Positions 54,172-64,000 of a stretch of DNA of 64,000 nucleotides are shown in pieces. Numbering within the stretch: the first letter of the stretch is position 1; the number at the start of each line of letters is the position of its first letter. The stretch is from Shinella pollutisoli (GTDB lineage: Bacteria > Pseudomonadota > Alphaproteobacteria > Rhizobiales > Rhizobiaceae), in contig NZ_JANFDG010000023.1 in NCBI RefSeq assembly GCF_024609765.1, forward strand, positions 1 through 64,000, written 5' to 3'. The notes beneath the pieces were generated by a model. The model was not told the DNA's origin, did not search any database, and saw only the letters and a program-made list of their open reading frames with translations. The position numbers and the translations under genes are program-made.

Positions 54172-55335
54172 ATGCATCGCCGTATCCTCGCCTGCCTCGC
54201 CGTCCTTGCGCTTTTGCTTCACCCCGCCTTCGGCCAGCAGCCGGCCTCCCAGGCCGGCTTCGACGTCAAGGCGGGCCAGGTCTATCTGATCGAGGCCGGG
54301 ACGGGCACGGTGCTCTTCGCCCGCAACGAAGACCAGGTCGTGCCGGCCGCCTCGCTCGCCAAGCTGATGACGATGGCCGTCGTCTTCAAGGCGCTGGCGA
54401 CGGGCGAGACCGGTCTCGACACGGAATATCCGGTGACGGAGCACGCCTGGCGCACAGGCGGCGCGCCGTCGCGCACCGCCACCATGTTCGCGGCGCTGAA
54501 GTCCAGCGTCCGCGTCGAGGACCTGATCCGCGGCGTGACGGTGCAGTTCGCCAACGACGCCTGCATCATCCTCGCCGAGGGCCTGGCGGGCTCGGAGACG
54601 GCGTTCGCCGCGCGCATGACCGAGGAGGCACGGGCGCTCGGCCTGGCAAAATCGACCTTCGCCAATGCCACCGGCCTGCCCGACCCGCAAAACCGCGTGA
54701 CCATGCGCGAGATGGTGCAGCTCGCCCGCCATCTGCAGCAGGCCTATCCGCAGCGCATGGGCTACTACACCGAGGCCGAGTTCGAGTGGAACCGCATCAA
54801 GCAGCGCAACCGCAACCCGCTGCTGGCGCTCAACATCGGCGTCGACGGCTTCGTCACCGGTTTCTCGGAGGAGGGCGGCTATTCGATCGTCGCCTCGATC
54901 CGCCGTGACGGCAAGCACCTGCTGCTCGCCATGGGCGGGCTCGAATCCGACAAGCAGCGCGTGGAGGAGACGCGGCGCATCCTGGAATGGGGCCTCTCCT
55001 CCTTCGAGCGGCGCACGCTGTTCAAGGAGGGCGAGGCGATCGCCGAGGCGAGCGTCTACGGCGGCGACGCCGGCAAGGTTCCGCTCGTCGCCGGCGACCG
55101 GGTCGACGTCTTCCTGCCGGTCGACAATTCGCAGCGCCTGACGGCGCGCGTCGTCTATACGTGGCCGATCCGCGCCCCCGTCGAGCCGGGGATGGAGGTG
55201 GGCACGCTCAGGATCTCCAACGAGAAGCAGGTCTTGCGCGAGGTCCCGGTGAGGACGGCCGGCAGCGTCGGCGTCGGAACGCTGCGCGCCCGCGCGCTCG
55301 ATGCGCTCCTCGAACTCCTGTTCTTCTGGATTTGA
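54172..55335 (+). CDS. D-alanyl-D-alanine carboxypeptidase-like protein (PBP5 family)
   Basis: Periplasmic penicillin-binding protein of 387 residues similar to DacA/DacC. The signal peptide is RRILACLAVLALLLHPAFG. The peptidase S11 domain follows with the catalytic SxxK as Ser61-Leu-Ala-Lys64. The second motif, usually Ser-Gly-Asn, is Phe126-Ala-Asn128, and the third, usually Lys-Thr-Gly, is Val228-Thr-Gly. A PBP5-type C-terminal beta domain (about 285-380) precedes a final hydrophobic helix ALDALLELLFFWI. The fold call is firm; normal catalytic activity is less certain. It lies 36 bases upstream of none of the next genes' starts directly, but reads in the same direction as tmk. Confidence 0.86.
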   Translation: MHRRILACLAVLALLLHPAFGQQPASQAGFDVKAGQVYLIEAGTGTVLFARNEDQVVPAASLAKLMTMAVVFKALATGETGLDTEYPVTEHAWRTGGAPSRTATMFAALKSSVRVEDLIRGVTVQFANDACIILAEGLAGSETAFAARMTEEARALGLAKSTFANATGLPDPQNRVTMREMVQLARHLQQAYPQRMGYYTEAEFEWNRIKQRNRNPLLALNIGVDGFVTGFSEEGGYSIVASIRRDGKHLLLAMGGLESDKQRVEETRRILEWGLSSFERRTLFKEGEAIAEASVYGGDAGKVPLVAGDRVDVFLPVDNSQRLTARVVYTWPIRAPVEPGMEVGTLRISNEKQVLREVPVRTAGSVGVGTLRARALDALLELLFFWI

Positions 55336-55433
55336 CGGGGCGCGGCGGCAAAGGCGTTTCGCCCGCGGGAAACATGGGCTAGTAGTGGTCCGAATCGTTG
55401 CCGCTCCTGCGGCCATTGGAACGGGAACGGGAT

Positions 55434-56120
55434 TTGTCTGCCGCACCGGGTTTGTTTGTCACGTTCGAGGGCGGGGAGGGCGCCGGCAAGTCGACGCAGA
55501 TCCGCCTGCTCGCCGACGCGCTGCGCGCGCGGGGGCTGACGGTGCTGGTGACGCGCGAGCCGGGCGGCTCGAAGGGGGCGGAGGCCGTGCGGCACGTGCT
55601 GCTCTCGGGCGCGGCGGAACCCTTCGGCACGCGCATGGAGGCGATCCTGTTTTCCGCCGCGCGCAGCGACCACGTGGAAGAGGTGATCCGCCCGGCGCTC
55701 GCCGCCGGCACCGTCGTGCTGTGCGACCGCTTCATGGATTCCTCGCGCGTCTACCAGGGCATCACCGGCAATCTCGAGCCGGCCTTGGTCGCGGCGCTGG
55801 AGCGCGTCGCGATCAACGGTGTCACGCCGGACTGCACGATCGTCTTCGACCTTCCCGCGTCCGTCGGGCTGGAGCGCGCGCGCCGGCGCGGCGAGGGGCC
55901 GGGCGAGGGCGGGCCGGACCGTTTCGAGAAGGAGGAGCTGGAGACGCACGAGAAGCGCCGCGAGGCCTTCCTCGACATCGCCGAGCGCGAGCCGCTGCGT
56001 TGCCGGGTGGTCGACGCCCTGCAGCCGCCGGAGGCCGTGGCGGCCGCCGTGCTCGCCATCGTCGAGCCGCTGCTGCCGATCCGCGCGCGCGGCAGGACCG
56101 ATCCGGAGCGCGTGTCGTGA
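55434..56120 (+). CDS. tmk: thymidylate kinase
   Basis: Kinase of about 228 residues that makes dTDP from dTMP. The P-loop is [10 protein letters not shown], followed by the substrate segment [14 protein letters not shown], the DR motif [13 protein letters not shown], and the lid region around [21 protein letters not shown] at 55434 is preferred because it places the usual [13 protein letters not shown] at the N-terminus and a G-rich site precedes it; another TTG lies 36 bases upstream. The stop overlaps the holB start (GTGA), as often seen for tmk-holB. Confidence 0.94.
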   Translation: MSAAPGLFVTFEGGEGAGKSTQIRLLADALRARGLTVLVTREPGGSKGAEAVRHVLLSGAAEPFGTRMEAILFSAARSDHVEEVIRPALAAGTVVLCDRFMDSSRVYQGITGNLEPALVAALERVAINGVTPDCTIVFDLPASVGLERARRRGEGPGEGGPDRFEKEELETHEKRREAFLDIAEREPLRCRVVDALQPPEAVAAAVLAIVEPLLPIRARGRTDPERVS

Positions 56121-57148
56121 GCGACATTCGTGCCGACGTGCTCGACGGCGCGCGCCACCCCGCCGAACAGCCGAAACTCTTCGGCCATGCCGCGGCGGAG
56201 GCCTTCCTCGCCCGCTCCTACCGCTCCGGCAAGGGCCATCACGCCATCCTGATCGAGGGACCGGAGGGGATCGGCAAGGCGACGCTCGCCTTCCGCTTCG
56301 CCAACCACGTGCTCTCCCATCCGGAGCCGGCGCAGGCGCCGGAGACGCTTGCCGACCCGTCGCCGGACTCGTCGGTGACGCGGCAGCTCGCCGCCGGCGC
56401 CTCCCACAATCTCCTGCATCTCACCCGGCCCGTCGACGAGAAGACCGGCAAGGCGAAGTCGGCCATCACCGTCGACGAGGTGCGCAAGGCGGGAAAGTTC
56501 CTGGCCCAGACCTCGGGCACCGGCAACTGGCGCATCGTCGTCATCGACCCGGCCGACGACCTCAACCGCAATGCCGCCAACGCCATCCTGAAGATCCTCG
56601 AGGAGCCGCCGAAGCGCGCACTCTTCCTGGTGCTGACGCACGCACCGGGCAAGCTCCTGCCGACCATCCGCTCGCGCTGCCTGCCGCTCGGCCTCTCGCC
56701 GCTGTCGCCGGACGATCTCGCCGCCGCCATGGCGAGCCTCGGCGTGCTGCCGTCCGGCCCGCGGGCGGGCGAGGTGATCGCTGCCGCGCACGGCAGCGTC
56801 TCGCAGGCGCTGAAGCTGGTGAACTACGGCGGCTTCGACATCGTCGAGGCGTTCCGCGCCATCGTCGGCGGGGCGGGCGAGCCGCCGCGCCGCGACGTGC
56901 ACCGGCTGGCGGACGTGCTGTCGGCGAAGGACAGCGAGATCGTCTTCGGCTTCTTCTGCCAGCAGGCGTCGGACTTCGTGACGGAGGCGGCGCGCGCGGC
57001 GGCCCTTGCGGGCGATATCGGCCGGGCCGACCGGCTGGCGGGGCTCTCCTCGCGGCTCGCCGAGAAGCTCACGGTCGCGCAGGCCTACAATCTCGACCGC
57101 AAGCAGACGGTGATCGGCCTCCTCGACGACATCCGCGCCTCGCTCTGA
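56117..57148 (+). CDS. holB: DNA polymerase III delta' subunit
   Basis: Clamp-loader subunit of 343 residues. It has the AAA+ fold: [20 protein letters not shown] at the P-loop, [25 protein letters not shown] with the sensor/SRC region, and [15 protein letters not shown], the conserved S-R-C motif. The C-terminal half is the usual variable clamp-loader collar helices. GTG 56117 overlaps the tmk stop. The setting tmk-holB-metG-tatD is the standard alphaproteobacterial order, which supports the call. Confidence 0.94.
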   Translation: MSDIRADVLDGARHPAEQPKLFGHAAAEAFLARSYRSGKGHHAILIEGPEGIGKATLAFRFANHVLSHPEPAQAPETLADPSPDSSVTRQLAAGASHNLLHLTRPVDEKTGKAKSAITVDEVRKAGKFLAQTSGTGNWRIVVIDPADDLNRNAANAILKILEEPPKRALFLVLTHAPGKLLPTIRSRCLPLGLSPLSPDDLAAAMASLGVLPSGPRAGEVIAAAHGSVSQALKLVNYGGFDIVEAFRAIVGGAGEPPRRDVHRLADVLSAKDSEIVFGFFCQQASDFVTEAARAAALAGDIGRADRLAGLSSRLAEKLTVAQAYNLDRKQTVIGLLDDIRASL

Positions 57149-57231
57149 GCGAAAAGGCCAACTTGCTGTTTCCCTTGGCGTCCGCATGGGATAATAGCTT
57201 GCGGCATCGCACCATAGAAGACAGACGCGCC

Positions 57232-58782
57232 ATGACCGAAAAGTCCCCCTTCTACATCACGACCGCCATTTCCTATCCGAACGGCAAGCCGCATATCGGC
57301 CATGCCTACGAGCTGATCGCGACGGATGCCATGGCGCGTTACGAGCGGCTGGACGGGCGCGACGTGTTCTTCCTGACCGGCACGGACGAGCACGGCCAGA
57401 AGATGCAGCAGACCGCGCGCAAGGAAGGCGTCACGCCGCGTGAACTCGCCGACAGGAATTCGCAGGAATTCAAGGATATGGCGGTTCTTCTTAATGCATC
57501 GAACGATGATTTCATCCGCACCACCGAGGAGCGCCACCACGAGGCCTGCCGGGAGATCTGGCGGCGCATGGCGGCGAACGGCGACATCTACAAGGGCGGC
57601 TATGCCGGCTGGTACTCCGTGCGCGACGAGGCCTACTACCAGGAGGGCGAGACGGAGTTGCGCGACGACGGCGTGCGCTACGGCCCGCAGGGCACGCCCG
57701 TCGAATGGGTGGAGGAGGAGAGCTATTTCTTCCGCCTCTCCGCCTATCAGGACAGGCTGCTCAGGCACTACGAGGAGAACCCGGATTTCATCGGCCCGGC
57801 CGAGCGCCGCAACGAGGTGATTTCCTTCGTCAAGTCCGGCCTCAAGGACCTCTCGGTCTCGCGCACCACCTTCGACTGGGGCATCCAGGTGCCGGACGAT
57901 CCGGCGCATGTCATGTATGTCTGGGTCGACGCGCTCACCAACTACGTGACCGCGACCGGCTATCTGACCGACCCCGACGGCCCGCGGGCGAAATACTGGC
58001 CGGCGAACATCCACGTCATCGGCAAGGACATCATCCGCTTCCACGCCGTCTACTGGCCGGCCTTCCTGATGTCGGCCGGCGTGCCGCTGCCCGGCCGCGT
58101 CTTCGCCCACGGCTTCCTGCTCAACAAGGGCGAGAAGATGTCGAAGTCGCTCGGCAACGTGGTCGACCCGGTGAACCTGGTCAACCATTTCGGCCTCGAC
58201 CCGATCCGCTACTTCTTCCTGCGCGAGGTCTCCTTCGGCCAGGACGGCTCCTACAGCGAGGAGGGGATCGCCACCCGCATCAATTCCGACCTCGCCAACG
58301 GCATCGGCAATCTTGCCAGCCGCTCGCTGTCGATGATCGTCAAGAACTGCGACGGCAAGGTCCCCGAATGCGGCGACCTCGCGGAGGCCGACCGCGCCAT
58401 GCTGGCCTCGGTCGACGCGCTGCACGGCATCACCCGCGAGGAGATGGACCGCCAGCAGATCCACCGGGCGCTTTCGGCGATCATCGCCGTCGTCTCGGAG
58501 GCCGACCGCTATTTCGCCGGCGAGGCGCCCTGGGCGCTGAAGAAGACCGATCCGGCGCGCATGGGCACCGTGCTCTACGTCACGGCGGAAGTGGTGCGGC
58601 AGATCGCGATCCTGCTGCAGCCGTTCATGCCGCAATCGGGCGCAAGGCTCCTCGACCTCGTCGCCGCGCCGGCCGACAGGCGCGACTTCGCGGCGCTCGG
58701 ACCGGCGGGCCGCCTCGTCAGCGGCACGGCGCTCGAGGCGCCGACGCCGGTCTTCCCGCGCTACGTGGCGCCGGAGGCGTAA
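57232..58782 (+). CDS. metG: methionyl-tRNA synthetase
   Basis: Class I aminoacyl-tRNA synthetase of 516 residues that charges tRNA-Met. HIGH appears as [11 protein letters not shown] near residue 20 and KMSKS as [28 protein letters not shown] and [12 protein letters not shown], binding-pocket segments, are present. The anticodon-binding helices include [14 protein letters not shown] and [15 protein letters not shown]. It is the compact type lacking the C-terminal dimerisation domain. Confidence 0.96.
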   Translation: MTEKSPFYITTAISYPNGKPHIGHAYELIATDAMARYERLDGRDVFFLTGTDEHGQKMQQTARKEGVTPRELADRNSQEFKDMAVLLNASNDDFIRTTEERHHEACREIWRRMAANGDIYKGGYAGWYSVRDEAYYQEGETELRDDGVRYGPQGTPVEWVEEESYFFRLSAYQDRLLRHYEENPDFIGPAERRNEVISFVKSGLKDLSVSRTTFDWGIQVPDDPAHVMYVWVDALTNYVTATGYLTDPDGPRAKYWPANIHVIGKDIIRFHAVYWPAFLMSAGVPLPGRVFAHGFLLNKGEKMSKSLGNVVDPVNLVNHFGLDPIRYFFLREVSFGQDGSYSEEGIATRINSDLANGIGNLASRSLSMIVKNCDGKVPECGDLAEADRAMLASVDALHGITREEMDRQQIHRALSAIIAVVSEADRYFAGEAPWALKKTDPARMGTVLYVTAEVVRQIAILLQPFMPQSGARLLDLVAAPADRRDFAALGPAGRLVSGTALEAPTPVFPRYVAPEA

Positions 58783-58789
58783 CGCGCCG

Positions 58790-59569
58790 ATGCTGATCGA
58801 CACCCACTGCCATCTGGATTTCCCGGATTTCGAGGCCGAGCGCGACGCCATCGTCGCGCGCGCGCACGCGGCCGGCGTCCGGCAGATGATCACCATCTCG
58901 ACGCGCGTGCGCCGCTTCCCGGCGATCCTCGCGATCGCCGAAAAATACCCGTCGGTCTTCTGCTCGGTCGGCACCCATCCGCACAATGCCGACGAGGAGC
59001 TGGACATCCCGGTCTCCGAGCTCGTCGCGCTGTCGAGGCATCCGCGCGTCGTCGCCATCGGCGAGGCGGGGCTCGACTACTATTACGACAACGCCCCGCG
59101 CGACGCCCAGGCCGCGGGCCTGCGCAACCATATCGCCGCCGCGCGCGAGACCGGCCTGCCGCTCGTCATCCACAGCCGCTCGGCCGACGAGGACATGGCG
59201 GCGATCCTGACCGAGGAGACGGGGAAGGGGGCCTTTCCCTTCCTGCTCCACTGCTTCTCCTCCGGGCCGGAGCTCGCCCGCACCGGCGTCGCGCTCGGCG
59301 GCTACGTCTCATTTTCCGGCATCCTGACCTTCCCGAAGTCGGAGGAGCTGCGCGAAATCGCGAAAACCGTGCCGCTCGAGCGCCTGCTGGTCGAGACCGA
59401 CGCGCCCTACCTCGCGCCGAAGCCGTTCCGGGGCAAGCGCAACGAGCCGGCCTACGTGGCGCATACGGCGGCGGTGCTCGCCGACACGCTCGGCCTGAGC
59501 GCGGAAGAGATCGCCCGCATCACCACCGAAAACGCCTTCCGCATCTTCTCGAAGATGCCGAGGGTGTAG
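58790..59569 (+). CDS. TatD-family metal-dependent hydrolase
   Basis: Metal-dependent nuclease-like hydrolase of 259 residues with a TIM-barrel fold. Metal ligands are seen as LIDTHCHLDF at the start, AIGEAGLDYYYD, LVIHSRSADEDM, FLLHCFSSG and VETDAPYLAPKPFRGKRNEP, the last being the TatD signature. It starts 8 bases after metG and ends 3 bases before the next gene, in one compact unit. Homologues act as 3'-5' DNases in repair or apoptosis-like contexts. Confidence 0.94.
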   Translation: MLIDTHCHLDFPDFEAERDAIVARAHAAGVRQMITISTRVRRFPAILAIAEKYPSVFCSVGTHPHNADEELDIPVSELVALSRHPRVVAIGEAGLDYYYDNAPRDAQAAGLRNHIAAARETGLPLVIHSRSADEDMAAILTEETGKGAFPFLLHCFSSGPELARTGVALGGYVSFSGILTFPKSEELREIAKTVPLERLLVETDAPYLAPKPFRGKRNEPAYVAHTAAVLADTLGLSAEEIARITTENAFRIFSKMPRV

Positions 59570-59571
59570 CC

Positions 59572-60396
59572 TTGGCGGTGCGGCGGCGCTTCACCATCCT
59601 CGGCTGCGGCTCGTCGCCCGGCGTGCCGCGGATCACCGGCGACTGGGGCGCCTGCGACCCGTCCAACCCGAAGAACCGCCGCACCCGCGCCGCCTTCCTG
59701 GTCGAGCAGATCGGCCCGGAGGGCCGCACCACCGTCGTCGTCGACACGGGACCGGACTTCCGCGACCAGATGATCGCGAACGGCGTCCAGTCGATCGACG
59801 CGGTCATCTACACCCACGGCCATGCCGACCATATCCACGGCATCGACGACATCCGCGGCTTCGTGCTGCAGAACCACCGGCAGGTGCCGATCTGGGCGGA
59901 CGAATTCACGATGGAGCGCATCCGCGAGGGGTTCAGCTACTGCCTGAAGACGCCGCCCGGCAGCATGTATCCGCCGATCGTCACAGAGAACCTGATCGAT
60001 CCCACGGACGGGCCGATCATCATCGAAGGGGCAGGGGGCGCCATCCCCTTCCAGCCGCTCGTCCAGGTGCACGGCTCGATCCATTCGCTGGGCTTCCGCG
60101 TCGGCGACGTCGCCTATTGCAGCGACGTCAGCGACTTTCCCGACGATACGCTGCCGCTGATGCGGGACCTCGACATGCTCGTCATCGACGCCCTGCAGTA
60201 CCGCTACCATTCGAGCCATCTGTCGATCAGCCAGGCGCTCGACTGGATCGCGCGGCTGAAGCCGCGCCGCGCGATCCTGACCCACATGCACGTGCCGCTC
60301 GACTACGAGACCGTGGCGCGGGAGACGCCGGACAACGTCGAGCCCGCCTATGACGGGCTGAGCTTCGAGATCGAGCTGCCCGGTCAGGAGAAATAG
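59572..60396 (+). CDS. metallo-beta-lactamase-fold hydrolase, PhnP-like
   Basis: Protein of 274 residues with the metallo-beta-lactamase fold of the PhnP/cyclic phosphodiesterase branch. The metal site is [18 protein letters not shown] (HxHxDH), with later ligands in [11 protein letters not shown] and [12 protein letters not shown]. The N-terminus [24 protein letters not shown] is the typical start of this branch. TTG at 59572 is taken as start; GTG at 59578 is an alternative. It follows the TatD-type gene by 3 bases and overlaps the convergent purC by 13. The substrate is unknown; this gene pair is conserved in rhizobia. Confidence 0.9.
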   Translation: MAVRRRFTILGCGSSPGVPRITGDWGACDPSNPKNRRTRAAFLVEQIGPEGRTTVVVDTGPDFRDQMIANGVQSIDAVIYTHGHADHIHGIDDIRGFVLQNHRQVPIWADEFTMERIREGFSYCLKTPPGSMYPPIVTENLIDPTDGPIIIEGAGGAIPFQPLVQVHGSIHSLGFRVGDVAYCSDVSDFPDDTLPLMRDLDMLVIDALQYRYHSSHLSISQALDWIARLKPRRAILTHMHVPLDYETVARETPDNVEPAYDGLSFEIELPGQEK

Positions 60397-61337
60397 GGTT
60401 TCAGGTTCGTCCGGATCCGCTCCAGCACCGTGGCGCCGGACAGGTCCGGCACGAAGGTCCGGCCGGTGATCCGCTCGTAGGCCTCGATATAGACCTTCGA
60501 GGTCTGTTCCACGAGCGCGCGCGGGATCTCGGGAATGGGATCGCGATAGGGATCGCAGCGCTCCGTCACCCAGGCGCGGACGAAATCCTTGTCGAAGCTC
60601 GCCGGGCGGCGGCCTTCGGCAAAGCTCTTCGCGTAGCTGTCGGCGATCCAGTAGCGGCTCGAATCCGGCGTGTGGATCTCGTCGGCAAGGACGATGCGGC
60701 CGTCCTTGTCCGTGCCGAACTCGTATTTCGTGTCGACCAGGATCAGCCCGCGCGCGGCGGCAAGTTTCTGGCCGCGGGCGAAGAGCGCCAGCGCATAGCG
60801 CGAGACGGTGTCCCATTGCGCGGCCGTCAGCAGGCCCTGGGAGAGGATCTCCGCGCCGGACAGCGGCGCGTCGTGGCCGCCGTCGAAGGCCTTGCTGGTC
60901 GGCGTGATGATCGGCTCGGGCAGCTTCTCGTTGTCGCGCAGCCCGTCGGGCAGACGGATGCCGTACATCTCGCGCTCGCCCTTACGGTATTTTGTCAGGA
61001 TCGAGGTGCTGGTGGTGCCGGCGAGATAGCCGCGCACGACGACCTCGACCGGCAGGATGTCGAGCCGCGTGCCGACGACGACGTTGGGGTCGGGATAGTC
61101 GAGGACGTGGTTCGGGCAGATGTCGGCCGTTTCCTCGAACCAGTAGCGCGCCGTCTGGGTCAGGACCTGGCCCTTGAACGGGATCGACGTCAGGATGACG
61201 TCGAAGGCGCTGAGGCGATCCGTGGCGATGATGATGCGCCGGCCGTCGGGAAGATCGTAGTTCTCGCGGACCTTGCCCTTGTAGCGGTTCGGCAGTTCCG
61301 GGATATGGGCGTCGGAGAGAATGCGCAGATCGCTCAT
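60384..61337 (-). CDS. purC: SAICAR synthase
   Basis: Purine biosynthesis ligase of about 317 residues that joins aspartate to CAIR. Hallmarks are [42 protein letters not shown], and [31 protein letters not shown]. It is the longer SAICAR synthase form, in which the C-terminal part ends [17 protein letters not shown] 61337 is chosen, placing [11 protein letters not shown] at the N-terminus; ATG codons 6 and 15 bases upstream are alternatives. Confidence 0.95.
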   Translation of the reverse strand: MSDLRILSDAHIPELPNRYKGKVRENYDLPDGRRIIIATDRLSAFDVILTSIPFKGQVLTQTARYWFEETADICPNHVLDYPDPNVVVGTRLDILPVEVVVRGYLAGTTSTSILTKYRKGEREMYGIRLPDGLRDNEKLPEPIITPTSKAFDGGHDAPLSGAEILSQGLLTAAQWDTVSRYALALFARGQKLAAARGLILVDTKYEFGTDKDGRIVLADEIHTPDSSRYWIADSYAKSFAEGRRPASFDKDFVRAWVTERCDPYRDPIPEIPRALVEQTSKVYIEAYERITGRTFVPDLSGATVLERIRTNLKPYFS

Positions 61338-61519
61338 CGGCATGGCCTTCAAGATCGGTTGTCCCGCGTTCCGCTTACGGCTCGAGGCCGCGCCGGGTCA
61401 AGGCGGAAACGGCGCGGGGACCGCCAAGGCACGGATATTCCGGGGTTTCGGCATATCGGCTGGTTCCATAATCTATCTTATGCGATCTTCGTATCGGCAG
61501 GGATACATTCTATTTCCAG

Positions 61520-62583
61520 GTGCGACATGCCAATGATTTCAATGGCTTCGCTTTGGAGATCCTGGCATGCCCCGATGCTATTCGCAGCTCACCCTCACCG
61601 ACCGTCGACGCCTGCATCGTCTCGTGGCGGCAAAAGTTCCAGTCAACGAGATGGCGCGCCAACTTGGTCATCATCGCTCGACCATTTATCGCGAGATCAA
61701 GCGCAATACGTTTCATGATCGCGAACTGCCTGACTACGACGGCTACTACAGCACAGTTGCCGACGATATCGCAAGGAACGTCGACGGCGCCTGAGGAAGC
61801 TGCGACGCCATTCGCAGTTGCGTGCCTTGGTGATCGAAAGATTGAAGGCCTATGGGTCGCCGGAGCAGATCGCAGGTCGCCTCCTGGCGGACGGCGTCAG
61901 CCTGGTCCGGATCTGCGCCGGGACGATCTATCGCTTCATCTATGGCAAGGAAGATTACGGGCTCGGCCTTTATCGCTATCTACCCGAGGCACGCCGCAAA
62001 CACCGTCCGCGTGGATCGAGGAAGCCGCGCAACAGCGTGTTTCCAGCCAGCCACAGGATAGATTTTATTGGTGATCGATCCCAGTTCGGTCATTGGGAAG
62101 GCGATCTCCTGATCTTCGAACGAGAACTCGGCCATGCCAATGTCACCACCCTCGTTGAACGCAAGAGCCGCTCACGGTGATGATCAAGAACCCAAGCAGG
62201 CACTCGCGGCCGATCATGGACAAGATCGTCGACACATTCTCGCCCCTGCCATCCCTGGCACGTCAGAGCTTCACCTTTGATCGCGGCACGGAGTTTGCCG
62301 GCTTCCGGGCTCTGGAAGATGGTATCGATGCGCGCAGTTGGTTCTGCGACCCCAGCGCACCGTGGCAAAAGGCGCCGTGGAAAATGCCAACAAGCGCATT
62401 CGCCGTTTCATGCCCAGCGATACCGGCCTGGCAACCGTATCACAACGCGATCTCACCCAGCTCGCCCGCGAGCGCAACGATCAGCCGCGAAGGCACCTCG
62501 GTTACAGGATACCGGCCGAGGTATTCATGGCACATTCGCAGGAAGCGGGGTAATCCCCTACCCTCAACAATGGCATGATGCAC
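61520..62583 (+). mobile_element. decayed IS30-family insertion sequence
   Basis: A 1,064-bp block whose ends form imperfect inverted repeats: GTGCGACATGCCAATGAT at 61520-61537 and, on the other strand, GTGCATCATGCCATTGTT at 62566-62583 (14 of 18 matched). Size, repeat style and the transposase remnants inside fit the IS30 family. No clear target duplication is visible next to the ends. Confidence 0.7.
61567..62553 (+). pseudogene. IS30-family transposase, frameshifted
   Basis: The transposase is broken into at least three frames. The first part (61567-61794) holds the IS30 helix-turn-helix: LTLTDRRRLHRLVAAKVPVNEMARQLGHHRSTIYREIKRN in outline. The second (about 61795-62180) holds YGSPEQIAGRLLADG and GHWEGDLLIF with the first catalytic Asp. 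The third and fourth (62177-62553) hold FDRGTEFAGF with the second Asp, KGAVENANKRIRRFMP with the Glu, and ARERNDQPRRHLGYRIPAEVF. All DDE residues survive, so the breaks are fairly recent; the enzyme cannot be made as one chain. Confidence 0.85.
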
Positions 62584-62655
62584 TTGGGTTGGGTTCTCCC
62601 AGCGCCGGGCGGCACCCTCCCGCCCGGAACGGCGCCTTCCCGGCTGCCGTGCGGC

Positions 62656-63048
62656 CTATTCCTCGAAGCGGCTCGTGGCGTCGCGATCGTGCTCGTATCG
62701 CCGTGCGAGCGGAAACGGCGGCAGCCAGGATTCGCGGCGGACGGTCCAGCTCTCGTAGGTCGGCGTCAGCCGGTCCGGCGCGTCCAGCGAGCCGAGGTTC
62801 ACCTCGACCTCGTCCGCGGTGCGCGCAAAGACGGACGAGCCGCAGCGCGGACAGAAAAACCGCCCGGCATAGTCCCGCGTCTCGCCCTCGACCGTCACCG
62901 CATCCTCGGAAAATATCGCGGAGGCGTGAAAGAGCGCCCCGTGATGCTTGCGGCAGTCGAGGCAATGGCAAAGGCCGACGCGATACGGCCGGCCCGTCGC
63001 CACGATCCGCACATTGCCGCACAGGCAGCCGCCCGTGAACCGATCCAT
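62656..63048 (-). CDS. GFA-family zinc-binding protein
   Basis: Protein of 130 residues of the glutathione-dependent formaldehyde-activating (GFA) family. Zinc ligands are seen in FTGGCLCGNVR, GLCHCLDCRKHHG and FFCPRCGSSVF, the full set for the family. The C-terminal segment VNLGSLDAPDRLTPTYESW is also typical. Only a few members are proven to act on formaldehyde; most are uncharacterised. AGGAGG precedes ATG 63048. It lies just right of the broken IS30 element. Confidence 0.88.
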   Translation of the reverse strand: MDRFTGGCLCGNVRIVATGRPYRVGLCHCLDCRKHHGALFHASAIFSEDAVTVEGETRDYAGRFFCPRCGSSVFARTADEVEVNLGSLDAPDRLTPTYESWTVRRESWLPPFPLARRYEHDRDATSRFEE

Positions 63049-63298
63049 GCTGCGCCTCCTCCATTTTCGAACGGCTGGCTGGTCTGCAATCATCCTGCCG
63101 GCGTCCAAGACAGCCTGACGTTTAGGTCAGCCGTCTCCCGGGTCAAGATGTCCTCACCGGCTTGTGATCGCCGTCCGGTGAACACTGCGGACACGATTCA
63201 GGGCCTTATTGCGCGGCCGGCGGCTTCCCATCTTCCAGCTATCGAGGCGATGACATACCGCCTCGGTCATGAGCAGAAATCAATCCAAGGTGATTATC

Positions 63299-63541
63299 AT
63301 GAAGAAGATCGTTCTTTCCGCCGCATTCGCTCTCTTCGCCGGCTCCGCACTCGCGGCCATGCCGGTCAGCGGCATCGTTCAGTCGTATGATGCGCATACC
63401 CGCGTCATCACGTTCGAAAGCGGCAAGACCGTCGCTCTCCCGCAGGACGTCGCGGTTCCCGCGAACCTCGCGGCCGGAACCCATGCCTCCGTCGTCTTCG
63501 ACGACGACGGCGACCGGGCCAACATCGTCCTGACCCGCTGA
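63299..63541 (+). CDS. DUF1344 domain protein, secreted
   Basis: Protein of 80 residues with a signal peptide (KKIVLSAAFALFAGSALAAM). The small beta domain VSGIVQSYDAHTRVITFESGKTVALPQDVAVPANLAAGTHASVVFDDDGD is described here by its span (about 23-72) and matches the DUF1344 family of Rhizobiales. The function is unknown. AAGG precedes ATG 63299; in-frame residues upstream of that do not belong to a signal peptide. A terminator follows. Confidence 0.82.
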   Translation: MKKIVLSAAFALFAGSALAAMPVSGIVQSYDAHTRVITFESGKTVALPQDVAVPANLAAGTHASVVFDDDGDRANIVLTR

Positions 63542-63574
63542 GCCCGAAAGCCCACGCGACTTTCGCCCTGAACC

Positions 63575-63608
63575 GGCCCGCCACCCGCAAGGATGGCGGG
63601 CCTTTCTC
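63575..63608 (+). terminator. intrinsic terminator after the DUF1344 gene
   Basis: Perfect 9-bp stem GGCCCGCCA / TGGCGGGCC with a 10-base loop, followed by TTTCT. It lies 34 bases after the stop. Confidence 0.75.
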
Positions 63609-63658
63609 GTCCGCGGACGGTTTCTGCGCTAGTATCGCCGGTGCGGAGGATTCGCGCC

Positions 63659-64000
63659 ATGACCGTTCTGCTTGCCCTGTGTTCGTGCGTATCGCTGTCC
63701 GTCGTGCCGGCGGCCTCGCCGGAGGATGCGATCCTGGCGGCGAGGGAGATCATCGGCCAGCAGATCCAGGCCTTCCTCAACGACGATCCCGCCACGGCCT
63801 ATGCCTTCGCGTCGCCCGCGATCCGCGAGAAATTCCCGACCGAGGCGGGCTTCTTCGACATGGTCAGGCGCCAGTACGCGCCGGTCTACCATCCCGGCAA
63901 TTTCGCCTTCGGCCGCGCGAGGCAGGATGGCGGCATGATCCTGCAGGAGGTGCTGATATCCGGCCCCGACGGGAAGGACTGGACGGCGCTTTACCAGCTT
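63659..64000 (+). CDS. DUF4864 domain protein, partial
   Basis: The first 114 codons of a gene cut off by the window end. A short signal-peptide-like start (LLALCSCVSLSVVPAAS) is followed by QQIQAFLNDDPATAYAFASPAIREKFPTEAGFFDMVRRQY and VLISGPDGKDWTALYQL, which match the DUF4864 family of secreted NTF2-like proteins. GGAGGA lies 8 bases before ATG 63659. The function is unknown. Confidence 0.8.
   Translation, partial: MTVLLALCSCVSLSVVPAASPEDAILAAREIIGQQIQAFLNDDPATAYAFASPAIREKFPTEAGFFDMVRRQYAPVYHPGNFAFGRARQDGGMILQEVLISGPDGKDWTALYQL

Overview
The window reads as about 64 kb of the chromosome of a high-GC alphaproteobacterium of the Rhizobiales, most like Rhizobiaceae (Rhizobium, Sinorhizobium or Shinella relatives). 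Supporting signs are three copies of a RIME-like rhizobial intergenic palindromic repeat, a phosphatidylcholine synthase gene, an IalB-family gene, DUF992, DUF1344 and DUF2336 genes, a glnB-glnA pair behind a sigma-54 promoter, and a perfect alphaproteobacterial SOS box (GTTC-N7-GTTC) between uvrA and ssb. No species can be named from the sequence alone.

Layout. 0-14 kb: mixed housekeeping and envelope genes (FrnE-like DsbA oxidoreductase, peptide-binding protein, IalB protein, nitroreductase and flavin reductase pair, DUF2336 protein, parE, alpha/beta hydrolase, and a caspase-like protein with Sel1 repeats). 14-21 kb: central metabolism and nitrogen control (tpiA-secG-pyrG forward; glnB-glnA reverse; nnr). 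21-28 kb: DUF72, GST-like and SnoaL-like genes, uvrA and ssb diverging over an SOS box, then tRNA-Lys(TTT). 28-33 kb: ccdA, an AEC transporter, a UbiH-type hydroxylase, phosphatidylcholine synthase and a quinone oxidoreductase. 33-38.6 kb: a complete BmpA-type nucleoside-like ABC transporter operon followed by a GntR/FCD regulator. 38.6-40.5 kb: small conserved hypothetical genes.

40,561-51,910 is an integrated element of 11.35 kb. Its ends are an exact 14-bp direct repeat equal to the 3' terminus, CCA included, of tRNA-Ser(TGA). It carries a P4-type tyrosine integrase, an excisionase-like helix-turn-helix protein, two unknown early-type genes, a Nu1-like small-terminase protein, a prohead protease/major capsid fusion, a tail tape-measure protein and an AbiTii-type abortive-infection protein. 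I see no large terminase, portal, head-tail connector, tail tube, baseplate or lysis gene. This gene set fits a phage-satellite-like element (PICI-like in size and logic) or a strongly reduced prophage with a defence cargo. Several strong palindromes and short repeats shared by both ends lie in it. This is the most interesting region of the window.

52-64 kb: the chromosome resumes with small hypothetical genes, rlpA, a D,D-carboxypeptidase-like protein with two altered motifs, a compact tmk-holB-metG-tatD-MBL hydrolase run with overlapping or near-touching genes, purC, a decayed IS30-family insertion sequence with recognisable terminal repeats, and GFA, DUF1344 and (cut by the window end) DUF4864 genes.
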